From: Seohaeicola_A nanhaiensis
GTDB taxonomy: Bacteria > Pseudomonadota > Alphaproteobacteria > Rhodobacterales > Rhodobacteraceae
Direction of reading: 5' to 3'
Length of the DNA: 64,000 nt
Assembly: GCF_042654245.1 (NCBI RefSeq)
Contig: NZ_JBHSGI010000016.1
Span: forward strand, 1-64,000
A model generated the notes under the pieces. That model was not told where the DNA came from and searched no databases. It saw nothing but the letters and a program-made list of their open reading frames with translations. Position numbers and translations under genes: made by a program. Below are positions 53,346 to 61,007 of the stretch, piece by piece; position 1 is the stretch's first letter, and each line of letters begins with the position of its first letter.

Positions 53346-54293
53346 TTAGAGAGCGAAGGCCGCTCTTTTCAAGACGGACGCCGAGACGGCGACCGAAGCA
53401 ATGATGATGATGCCAAGCATGATGTCCTGGATGTAGTATTGGGCGCCCAGCAGTACCAGCCCGTTGGACAGCATGACGATGATCAGCGCGCCGACGAAAG
53501 AGCCGAGGATATTGGGCTTGGCCGGGGTGAACATGGTCATGCCGAGCAGCGTCGCGGCAATGCCGTTCAGCATGAAGTCGCCCGCCATCTGCGGCGCGGC
53601 GGACGACAGGTTGGCCACCAGGAAAACCGCCGTCACGCCGGCGGCCAGACCCGAGATCGTCAGTGCCAGAATCTTGCAGTTGCGCGTATTGATGCCCGAG
53701 CGGCGCGCGGCCTCCTCGTTCTCGCCTGTGGCCTGGATGTGGACGCCGGTGCGGGTCTGCGTCGACAGGATCAGCGCGGCCGCCAGGATGACGAGGGTGA
53801 ACAGGATGATGACGGGTACGACGCCCAGCTTGCCGCGCCCCAGGAACAGGAAGTTGGCGTCCCAGCGCCCCACGAAGGCAACGCCGCCGGTGATCATGAA
53901 GGCCAGCCCGTTGGCAATCGAGGCGGTGCCGAGCGTCGAGATCAGCGAGGGCACCTTGAGGATGGTCACGAGAAAGCCGTTCAACAGGCCCGCCGCGATG
54001 CCGCAGGCGATCCCGGCGGCGACGGCCAGGGGCCAGGCGACCTCGGTCGAGATCAGGCTGCCGATCACGACCGCCGACAGGCTGCAGACGTTGGCAAAGG
54101 ACAGATCAAGCTCGGACGAGATCAGCGCGAAGGTGAAGCCGAAGGACAGGATCGACAGGAAGCTGACTTGTTTGAGCACGTTCAGCAGGTTGGCGGTCGA
54201 GGCGAAGTTGGGCGCAAAGGACAGCAGGAACAGGAACAGCACGATCCCGGCCACGAAGGTTCCGTAGACTTCGACGAGTTTCTTCAGGGTCAT
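53346..54293 (-). CDS. Sugar ABC transporter permease, RbsC family
   Basis: A 315-residue inner-membrane permease with about nine or ten helices. The RbsC-type segments are LSLSFAPNF-like opening (VLFLFLLSFAPNFASTANLLN), SELDLSFANVCSLSAVVIGSL, SLISTLGTASIANGLAFMITGG and GVHIQATGENEEAARRSGINTRNCKILAL, the conserved cytoplasmic loop. It forms the channel of the importer as a homodimer. The start at ATG 54293 is preferred over an upstream one at 54380, which overlaps the preceding gene and adds a proline-rich stretch. Confidence 0.9.
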   Translation of the reverse strand: MTLKKLVEVYGTFVAGIVLFLFLLSFAPNFASTANLLNVLKQVSFLSILSFGFTFALISSELDLSFANVCSLSAVVIGSLISTEVAWPLAVAAGIACGIAAGLLNGFLVTILKVPSLISTLGTASIANGLAFMITGGVAFVGRWDANFLFLGRGKLGVVPVIILFTLVILAAALILSTQTRTGVHIQATGENEEAARRSGINTRNCKILALTISGLAAGVTAVFLVANLSSAAPQMAGDFMLNGIAATLLGMTMFTPAKPNILGSFVGALIIVMLSNGLVLLGAQYYIQDIMLGIIIIASVAVSASVLKRAAFAL

Positions 54294-54315
54294 CTCATCT
54301 GTTCCGGCGTGGACG

Positions 54316-54822
54316 TCATCCGAGGCATTGCGGCGGGCAGCTCTTGGTCCAGAATGGTTCGGTGGGGCGGGTGGTGTCATGATCGCGATAGCCGGCAGGG
54401 GCAGGGTTCACCTCGCCCCACCAGCCGTGGGCGCACATGCTCCGCCAGGCCATCTGATCCTCGAGCGTGCGTTCGGGCGTGTCATGCGCCGCCTTCAGCG
54501 CGGCCCAGGCGGTGCGGACCGCCTTGTCGGTCGCGTCGCTGGGCGTCGCGATATAGTCGAAGAAGGCGCCGGTCAGGGCCTCCATCTCGGCGGCGATTTC
54601 GGGCCATTCGTCGCGCTTGAGATGCCAGGCGCCCAGCCAGTCGGCCACCACCGCCTCGATGGCGCCCGCGCGACCCAGATCGGCGAAACGGGCGGTGGTC
54701 AGCAGCATGTGCCGCGTCAGCTCGGCCGCGGCATGATCGCGCCGGGCCTGTTCCGCAGCCGATTTCATCGCTTCGATCGAGCGGTCGGCCTGGGCGTTGA
54801 ATTCCGCGAGCATATGAGTCAT
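54316..54822 (-). CDS. Unknown protein coupled to nucleoside hydrolase
   Basis: A 168-residue cytoplasmic protein, mostly helical, with many Ala, Glu, Asp, Thr and Trp residues (LGAWHLKRDEWPEIAAEMEAL, AWRSMCAHGWWGEVNPAP). I do not recognise a family. Its ATG at 54822 overlaps the nucleoside hydrolase stop (ATGA), with an AAGAAGG upstream in the complement, and its stop is 22 bases from the permease start, so it belongs to the operon. A role in sensing or shuttling the imported compound is a guess. An upstream ATG at 55050 would run through the hydrolase frame. Confidence 0.6.
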   Translation of the reverse strand: MTHMLAEFNAQADRSIEAMKSAAEQARRDHAAAELTRHMLLTTARFADLGRAGAIEAVVADWLGAWHLKRDEWPEIAAEMEALTGAFFDYIATPSDATDKAVRTAWAALKAAHDTPERTLEDQMAWRSMCAHGWWGEVNPAPAGYRDHDTTRPTEPFWTKSCPPQCLG

Positions 54823-55784
54823 GACGCCGCCTTCTTTCCTACTGCGTTGAAATTGTCGAGACTTCCCACGCAGTCCGCGATCCTTTCGAACATCGCATCG
54901 GCGTCCAGCGTGCCAATCACGTGGGCGTTTGCAGGCTGCCCACCCCGGCCCCACCAGTCGATGGTCGACCGCCCGACGGTCGGTCCTTCGGCGGTTTCGA
55001 TATCGATATGGCAGTCGCGCCCTTCGAACAGTTCGGGCCAGAGCAGCCACGCGACTGTGCAGGGGTCGTGCATCGGATGCCCCTCGCCACCGCCGAGCGA
55101 CGCCCCGCCCGGCCGTTCGCGGCGCAGCATAGACAGGATCTGCGCCTGAACCGGTCCGGTCGCATCGAACCGGGTCAGACGCGCGGGCGAGGCCACGGCC
55201 TGATAGGTCGCATTCAGAGGGAAAAGCGTGATCGGGATGCCCGAGCCGAAGATGATGGCGGCCGCGTGGGGATCAACGAAGAAGTTGAATTCGGCGGCGG
55301 CGGTCATGTTGCCGAGATCGCGCGCGCCGCCCATGATCACCAGCCGCTCGATCTTGCCGGCGATTTCCGGCGCGAGGCGCAGCGCGAGCGCGATATTGGT
55401 AAGCGGCCCCAGAGCGCAAATGGTCGTGGGAGTGGAACTGGCGCTCAGGTATTCGGCCAGGTAGGTCACCGCATGAAGCCCCCGCGCCGTCTCGGTCGGC
55501 TCGGGCAGGGCCATTCCGGCCAGACCGTCGGCACCGCAGATGAACTCGGCGGTGTGCAACGGGCGCAGGATCGGCTGCGCTGCGCCGGCATAGACAGGGA
55601 TGTCACCGCGCCCGGCCAACTGGCAGATCTTCAGGGCATTGGCACAGGTCTGGGCCACGCCGACATTGCCAGCCACCGCCGTGACGCCGACGACATTCAG
55701 GCGGTCCGGCACGCTCAGCGCCAGAAGGATCGCCAGAGCGTCGTCCTGGCCCGGATCGGTGTCGATGATGATGCGCTTGGTCAT
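54819..55784 (-). CDS. Nucleoside hydrolase (IunH/URH1 family)
   Basis: A 321-residue nucleoside hydrolase. The start, IIIDTDPGQDDALAILLAL, carries the D-x-D-P-G-x-D-D motif that binds the catalytic calcium ion. Further motifs are NVVGVTAVAGNVGVAQTCANALKI, ALGPLTNIALAL and the ligand loop EFNFFVDPHAAAIIF. It cleaves N-glycosidic bonds of ribonucleosides to base and ribose. It is the first gene of the unit with the ABC importer and FGGY kinase, pointing to use of nucleosides or a related ribosyl compound. The MarR gene is divergent, 85 bases away. Confidence 0.93.
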   Translation of the reverse strand: MTKRIIIDTDPGQDDALAILLALSVPDRLNVVGVTAVAGNVGVAQTCANALKICQLAGRGDIPVYAGAAQPILRPLHTAEFICGADGLAGMALPEPTETARGLHAVTYLAEYLSASSTPTTICALGPLTNIALALRLAPEIAGKIERLVIMGGARDLGNMTAAAEFNFFVDPHAAAIIFGSGIPITLFPLNATYQAVASPARLTRFDATGPVQAQILSMLRRERPGGASLGGGEGHPMHDPCTVAWLLWPELFEGRDCHIDIETAEGPTVGRSTIDWWGRGGQPANAHVIGTLDADAMFERIADCVGSLDNFNAVGKKAAS

Positions 55785-55833
55785 GCCCGTCCCGGTCAGC
55801 CCCCCGGCCTTGGCGCTTGCTCGGCGCCGGAAT

Positions 55834-55854
55834 TTATCTTAGCAACTAAGATAA
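55834..55854. promoter_or_regulatory. Perfect 9-3-9 palindrome, probable MarR operator
   Basis: TTATCTTAG, spacer CAA and CTAAGATAA form a perfect inverted repeat in the short gap between divergent nucleoside hydrolase and MarR genes. It lies 15 bases before the marR-type start codon. MarR regulators usually bind such sites and autoregulate. The AT-rich site contrasts with its GC-rich surroundings. Confidence 0.8.
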
Positions 55855-55869
55855 CCAGCAGTTAAGAGA

Positions 55870-56415
55870 ATGGGCGCAGTGTCTGTCAAGCCGCAAAGCA
55901 CGCCGACCCAGACCGAAGACCGGGTGGCCCGGCTGGAACGGCTGGATCGCACGATCCGGGCCGCCAGCGCGCAGCGCACGCTGTATTCCGGCGTGCTTGC
56001 CAGCAAGCTGGGTCTGCACCAGACCGACCTTGAATGCCTGTTCATCATCACGCTGGGCGAAAAGGTGACGCCGGGCAGGCTGGCGCAGGAAACCGGGCTG
56101 ACCTCGGGCGCGATCACCGGCGTGGTCGACCGTATCGAGCGCGCCGGCTACATCCGGCGCGTGCGCGATACCAATGACCGCCGTCGTCTCTTCCTCGAGC
56201 CGGTGGCCGACCGGATCGAGGAAATCCGCGCGATTAACCGTCGGGCGTTTCATTCCTGGATGCGGGAATTGGCGCGCTACTCCGAAAGGGATCTGGATGT
56301 TCTTCTGGAGTTTGCCGAGAAGAACTATCTAGCGGCGGTAAATGCGACGATAAAACTGCGCCGCGAAGTGCGAGAGGACGGAGCCGCGGCAGGTCGGGGG
56401 ATTTCCGGCACCTGA
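55870..56415 (+). CDS. MarR family transcriptional regulator
   Basis: A 181-residue winged-helix regulator. The MarR core LFIITLGEKVTPGRLAQETGLTSGAITGVVDRIERAGYIRRVRDTNDRRRLFLEPV contains the recognition helix and wing (about residues 55-115), flanked by dimerisation helices. It is divergent from the nucleoside hydrolase operon and a perfect palindrome lies in the gap, so it most likely represses both. The effector may be the imported nucleoside or sugar (inference). The ATG at 55870 has AAGAGA upstream. Confidence 0.9.
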   Translation: MGAVSVKPQSTPTQTEDRVARLERLDRTIRAASAQRTLYSGVLASKLGLHQTDLECLFIITLGEKVTPGRLAQETGLTSGAITGVVDRIERAGYIRRVRDTNDRRRLFLEPVADRIEEIRAINRRAFHSWMRELARYSERDLDVLLEFAEKNYLAAVNATIKLRREVREDGAAAGRGISGT

Positions 56416-56799
56416 GGCGATCTGCCAATCTTCTGAGCAATTCGCAGTCAAAATTCTCGCTTAGGAAAATCTGCTTGCGGAAGGCGCCCGTCAGGGTTGT
56501 GACAGTATGGTTTCGGGCTCTATTTGATGCCGGGCAACCTTGTAAATTGAAGAATTCAAAGCCAGCATGTCGCGCGGCTCTGGCCTTGTTTTGGCTGATC
56601 TGAGGGATCGGGGAACCGATGATAACCGTAAACAGTTGAAAAATTGCCGCCCCGGCAGAACCGGAGCGGCGGATGCAAGTCAAAGAAATAGATCAGACCG
56701 CAATGGCCTGGATAATGAAAGACGTGAAACAATCACGCCCTCATCGTCACTCACGAAAGGAACGATGTTAAAAGGTTAACGCCGTCGGCGCGCGGGGTC
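56416..56799. other. Gene-free gap with a hairpin
   Basis: This 384-base gap shows no convincing gene. It is relatively AT-rich, with a mostly paired hairpin GCCGCCCCGG (56646-56655)/CCGGAGCGGC (56661-56670) around a CAGAA loop and one mismatch. No T run follows on the plus strand. It must hold the promoter of the LuxR-type fusion gene; I cannot point to a -35/-10 with confidence. Confidence 0.5.
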
Positions 56800-58614
56800 A
56801 TGACCCATTTGGATCAAAAGCGCTGCGACCTGCGAAAACGGACGGATGCTGCAGACGGGGGGAGAGGACAGATAGACGACAGTCCGAGACCATACATGGC
56901 GGGAGGAGACACACGTGATCGCGTGATCGCCGCGATTTACGAATCGGTGATCCGGCCCGAACTATACGATGCCTTCATGGACGCCTGGGACACGCATATC
57001 GAGGCGGCCCTCGCCGCGCGCGATGTTGCGACCTCGGACACGCCGCCGGATGCGATCGAGATCGATCCGGAGTTGAGCGCACACTTTGTCCGGGCCTACG
57101 AAATTCTCGAACAGATTGGACGGCGGTCAGAGCCGCAGAAGCCACTGGACCGGATTGCAACTTCGGCTGGTTTTGCCCTTGTTCTGGATCTGAACGGACG
57201 CGTGCTGGCGGCCAGCGCGGTCGCGAAGGAAATGCTGGGAGCGGCATTGGATCTGGCCGCGCTGCAGGCCGAGTTGAGCGCGCCGTCTACCGAGGTACTG
57301 GCGCATCTAATCCGTGCGGGGCAAGAAGGCGAACCAGATGCAGCGCCCGTGGTACTTGCCACGGCGCTGCCGCCCCGGCATCTGATGGCCCGACTCGAGC
57401 CGGGGCTCATCTCCGGCGCCCCGGCAGTGGTCGTCGAGGCGATGGAATACCAGTGGAGCGCTTCGGTCGAGGCCATGCTGGTCGCCTCTTTCGGCCTCTC
57501 GCGCGCCGAAGTCGAAATCGTCCGCCAACTCCTCGCCGGGCGCAGCCTGCGGCAGATCGCAGAGCATTCGGGCCGGTCCGAGCACACGGTGCGCAACCAG
57601 GCCAAGGCGGTTCTGGCCAAGACCGGGGCGCCGGGACAGGTCGACCTGATCCGCTTGATCGTCTTCCTGATCAATCAGCTGAACGCCGAGGCACGCAACG
57701 CGGCCGTGGCGACGTTGCCCGAAGAACTGCTCACAACTGGCGGAGGACGCACGACGCAGGTGTTCCGCCTCGACGCGCGCGGCTCGCGCGCGGTGATCTA
57801 CATCCACGGCATGATCGACGGCATGGCCCCGCTGACCTATCTGCGCGATGCCTTCCGACGCCGCCGTCTCAGCGTCATCGCGCCGGTGCGGCCCGGGTTT
57901 GGCCGGACGACGGCCGTTCCCCGCTATGAACAGGCGATAGACATCCACGCCGAGGACGTGGCGCGGGTCATCGACCATTATGGCCTCGTCCGGCCGGTGA
58001 TCCTCACGCAACTGGGCGGCGGACTTTATGGCCATGCCCTCGCGCGGCGTCTGGGCCGCCGTGTGGCCGGTCTGGTGGCGGTTTCGGGGCCGGTGCCGTT
58101 CACCCGTCTGAAGGATTTCACCGACATGGCAGCGCGGCAGCGGGTGGTCGCCTATACGGCGCGCTTTGCCCCGGCGCTGTTGCCGACGGTCCTTCGGGCG
58201 GGGATCGCCCAGGTCGACGGCAAGGGTGTCGAAGAGTTCCTCTCGGCGCTCTTCAAGCCAGGTACCCAGGAAAACGACATGATCCAACGGCTTGATCTGG
58301 CGCCGGTGCTTTATGCCGGCTTCCGATTCTCGGTCGAGCAGGGGCCGGCCGGATTTGCCACAGACAGCCATTTCATCGTGCGGGACTGGAGCCGCGAGAT
58401 CGACGCCCGGCTGGCGCCGACCATCTGCATCAATGGCGCGCATGACCCGGTGGTGTCGGCGCAACGTGTCGTCGCCTGCATGGCGGGCCGACCCAATGTC
58501 GAGGTGCGGGTGCTGCCCGAGGCGGGGCAGCTCGCGCTCTACGAACAGCCCGAAGCGGTGTTCGAGGCCATCGAGGACATTTTCGCGATGGCCGAGACCC
58601 AAAGCGGCAAATAG
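56800..58614 (+). CDS. LuxR-type HTH regulator fused to an inactive-looking alpha/beta-hydrolase domain
   Basis: A 604-residue fusion. Residues about 40-215 form a sensor part (RDRVIAAIYESVIRPELYDAF; PAS-like GFALVLDLNGRVLAAS), and 232-290 a LuxR-type HTH (LSRAEVEIVRQLLAGRSLRQIAEHSGRSEHTVRNQ). Residues 315-600 have an alpha/beta-hydrolase fold: IYIHG oxyanion, LTQLGGGLYG at the nucleophile elbow, NGAHDP with Asp549 and LPEAGQLALYEQPEAV. The elbow should be G-x-S-x-G but has Gly406, and the catalytic His is Gln577, so hydrolysis is unlikely. I infer a ligand-binding hydrolase-like sensor. The start at 56800 is uncertain; 56896 is an alternative. It precedes the molybdoenzyme large subunit. Confidence 0.78.
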   Translation: MTHLDQKRCDLRKRTDAADGGRGQIDDSPRPYMAGGDTRDRVIAAIYESVIRPELYDAFMDAWDTHIEAALAARDVATSDTPPDAIEIDPELSAHFVRAYEILEQIGRRSEPQKPLDRIATSAGFALVLDLNGRVLAASAVAKEMLGAALDLAALQAELSAPSTEVLAHLIRAGQEGEPDAAPVVLATALPPRHLMARLEPGLISGAPAVVVEAMEYQWSASVEAMLVASFGLSRAEVEIVRQLLAGRSLRQIAEHSGRSEHTVRNQAKAVLAKTGAPGQVDLIRLIVFLINQLNAEARNAAVATLPEELLTTGGGRTTQVFRLDARGSRAVIYIHGMIDGMAPLTYLRDAFRRRRLSVIAPVRPGFGRTTAVPRYEQAIDIHAEDVARVIDHYGLVRPVILTQLGGGLYGHALARRLGRRVAGLVAVSGPVPFTRLKDFTDMAARQRVVAYTARFAPALLPTVLRAGIAQVDGKGVEEFLSALFKPGTQENDMIQRLDLAPVLYAGFRFSVEQGPAGFATDSHFIVRDWSREIDARLAPTICINGAHDPVVSAQRVVACMAGRPNVEVRVLPEAGQLALYEQPEAVFEAIEDIFAMAETQSGK

Positions 58615-58706
58615 CGGCCGTCACCCCGCGTCCCGTTGATTGCCGTGCGGCTCTGGGGCAAGCTGAGTTCTGGGCCGCGTGCCCGCTGCCAGAAGGATCC
58701 AGCGCC

Positions 58707-60989
58707 ATGAACGAGATCGCACCCAAGCCGGCCTTCCGCTATGTCGGCACCCGGCCCGTCCGCCCCGATGGGGTGGCCAAGGTAACGGGTACGGCGCGCT
58801 ATGGCAGCGATTACCACCCGCCCGGCGTGCTCTGGGGCAAGATGCTTCGCAGCCCGCATGCCCATGCGCGCATACTCTCCATCGACCCGACGCGTGCCGA
58901 GGCGCTGCCCGGTGTGCTCGCGGTCGTGACCGGCTCCGATTTCCCTGACCTTCCGTTCCAGTTCTCAGGCCCCGAGCGGCTGGAGCGAAACGTCTGGTAT
59001 GACCTGCGCAACGTGATGGCGCGCGAAAAGGCGTACTATCACGGCCATCCCCTTGCCGCCGTGGCCGCGCGTGACGAGGCGACCGCCAAGGCGGCGCTGG
59101 CGCTGATCGCCGTGGAGTACGAGGTGCTGCCCCATGTTACCGGGTTGGAAGAGGCGATGGCCGAGGACGCGCCGCTGGTGCACGAGGACATGTTCACCCG
59201 CAACGTGACGCCGAAACCCTCCCGTCCGTCGAACATCGCGCGCCGGTGGGAATCGACTGTGGGGGATGTCGCCAGCGGCTTTGCCGAGGCGGATGTGATC
59301 GTCGAAGAGACCTTCCGCAACGACCCGGTGCACCAGGGCTATATCGAACCGCATGCCTGCGTCGCGGAATATGCCGGCGACGGCACCGCGCATCTCTGGG
59401 TGTCGAGCCAGGGTCACTTCCAGATGCGCGACCTGACCGCGCTGTTCACCGGCATGCGCGCCGGCGATATCCGTGCGACCGCGGCCGAGATCGGCGGCGG
59501 GTTCGGCGGTAAGACCAAGGTCTATCTCGAACCGGTGGCGATGATGCTGTCGAAAAAGGCCGGTCGCCCCGTGCGCATGGTAATGACCCGGGAAGAGGTC
59601 TTTCGCGCCACCGGCCCCGGCTCGGACACCCGGGTGCGGGTGAAGATCGGCGCGAAGAAGGACGGCACCATCGTCGCCGGCGAGGCAGAACTGGCCTATA
59701 ACTCCGGCGCCTTCCCGGGATCGCCCTTCATCAACGGCTGTCTCTGCGTCTTCGCGCAATACGCCATCCCGAACCAGCGAACCGTCGCGGTCGACGTGGT
59801 CTCCAACAGGGCGATGACGGCGGCCTATCGCGCGCCGGGCGCCCCGCAGTCGAATTTCGCCTGCGAGGGTGTCCTGGATGTCCTCGCCAAGAAGCTCGGC
59901 ATGGATCCCTTCGATCTGCGCATCCGCAATGCGATCAGGGCCGGCGATCCACAGGTGGGCGACCGCAAGATGAGCCATGATGGATTTGCCGAGATGTTGC
60001 AGCGGCTGAAGGCGCATCCCGACTATGCTCGGCCGCTGGGTCCGAACCAGGGGCGCGGCGTCTCGACCGGCTATTGGCACAACGCCGGCGGCGACTCGAG
60101 CGCGACGGTCTTCGTCAACACTGACGGCACGATCTCGGTGGCGACCGGCAGCCCTGATATCGGAGGCAGCCGCGCCTCGATGGCTCTGATGGCGGCCGAG
60201 ACCTTCGGGATCCCCTACGAACGGGTGCATTCCGAAATTCATGACACTGCCTCGGTCGGCTATTCCTTCATCACCGGCGGCTCGCGGGTGACCTTCGCAA
60301 CGGGCACCGCCGTGGTACGCGCCTGCGAGGCGGTGATCGGCCAGCTGAAGGCGCGCGCGGCGCAGATTTGGGGCGTGGAGGTCGAGGCGGTGGACTGGTC
60401 GGACGGCGCGGCGCGCCCGTCCTCGACCAACGTCGGCCGGTTCGAAGCGCTGACGATCGAGGATCTGGCGGCCAAGGCAAGTGCAACGGGCGGGCATTTC
60501 GGCGCGTCGCATTCCGAGAACATGACCGGCCACGCGCCGGGGGTCAGCGCGATGTTCTGCGACGTTGAGGTCGACTCCGAGACCGGCGCGGTGAAGGTGG
60601 TGAAATTTGTCGCCGCCCAGGACGCGGGGCAGGCGATTCACCCCTCCTATGTCGAAGGCCAGATTCAGGGCGCCGTCGCCCAGGGCATCGGCTGGGCGTT
60701 GAACGAAGGTTACGTCTACGGTGCCGATGGGGTGCTGCAGAACGCCGGATGGCTCGACTACCGGATGCCGGTAGCCTCGGACCTGCCGATGATCGAGCCG
60801 GTCGTGGTGGAAATCCCCAATGCCAACCATCCCTACGGGGTTAAGGGCGTGGCCGAGGCTGGGATGGTCGCGGCTCTGGCCTGCGTGGCGAATGCGGTGG
60901 CGGATGCGGCGAAGCGGCGGATGACCCATCTGCCGATCAACCCGCCGCGTCTTCTGGAGGCGCTGGACGAGCGCGGCGCCGAGCTCTGA
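58707..60989 (+). CDS. Xanthine dehydrogenase family molybdopterin-binding subunit
   Basis: A 760-residue large subunit of the molybdenum hydroxylase family. It opens with RPDGVAKVTGTARYGSDYHPPGVLWGKMLRSPHAHARI. Mo-cofactor contacts include GGGFGGKT, the AYRAPGAPQSNFACEGVLD loop and the C-terminal KGVAEAGMVAALA, whose Glu is the catalytic base. The loop resembles aromatic-CoA or aldehyde hydroxylating members rather than CO dehydrogenase. FAD and 2Fe-2S subunits are absent from the window, so partners must be elsewhere. It follows the LuxR-hydrolase fusion by 92 bases on the same strand; control by it is an inference. AAGGA precedes the ATG. Confidence 0.92.
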   Translation: MNEIAPKPAFRYVGTRPVRPDGVAKVTGTARYGSDYHPPGVLWGKMLRSPHAHARILSIDPTRAEALPGVLAVVTGSDFPDLPFQFSGPERLERNVWYDLRNVMAREKAYYHGHPLAAVAARDEATAKAALALIAVEYEVLPHVTGLEEAMAEDAPLVHEDMFTRNVTPKPSRPSNIARRWESTVGDVASGFAEADVIVEETFRNDPVHQGYIEPHACVAEYAGDGTAHLWVSSQGHFQMRDLTALFTGMRAGDIRATAAEIGGGFGGKTKVYLEPVAMMLSKKAGRPVRMVMTREEVFRATGPGSDTRVRVKIGAKKDGTIVAGEAELAYNSGAFPGSPFINGCLCVFAQYAIPNQRTVAVDVVSNRAMTAAYRAPGAPQSNFACEGVLDVLAKKLGMDPFDLRIRNAIRAGDPQVGDRKMSHDGFAEMLQRLKAHPDYARPLGPNQGRGVSTGYWHNAGGDSSATVFVNTDGTISVATGSPDIGGSRASMALMAAETFGIPYERVHSEIHDTASVGYSFITGGSRVTFATGTAVVRACEAVIGQLKARAAQIWGVEVEAVDWSDGAARPSSTNVGRFEALTIEDLAAKASATGGHFGASHSENMTGHAPGVSAMFCDVEVDSETGAVKVVKFVAAQDAGQAIHPSYVEGQIQGAVAQGIGWALNEGYVYGADGVLQNAGWLDYRMPVASDLPMIEPVVVEIPNANHPYGVKGVAEAGMVAALACVANAVADAAKRRMTHLPINPPRLLEALDERGAEL

Positions 60990-61007
60990 TCCGCCCGGCG
61001 CCGGAAC

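Noticed and set aside
56646..56670. Terminator for the MarR gene
   Set aside because: The hairpin is 230 bases past the stop and lacks a following T run on the plus strand.
56567..56779. Plus-strand frame of 70 codons in the gap before the LuxR fusion
   Set aside because: No ribosome site, no known domain, atypical codon use, and it spans a hairpin; more likely non-coding.
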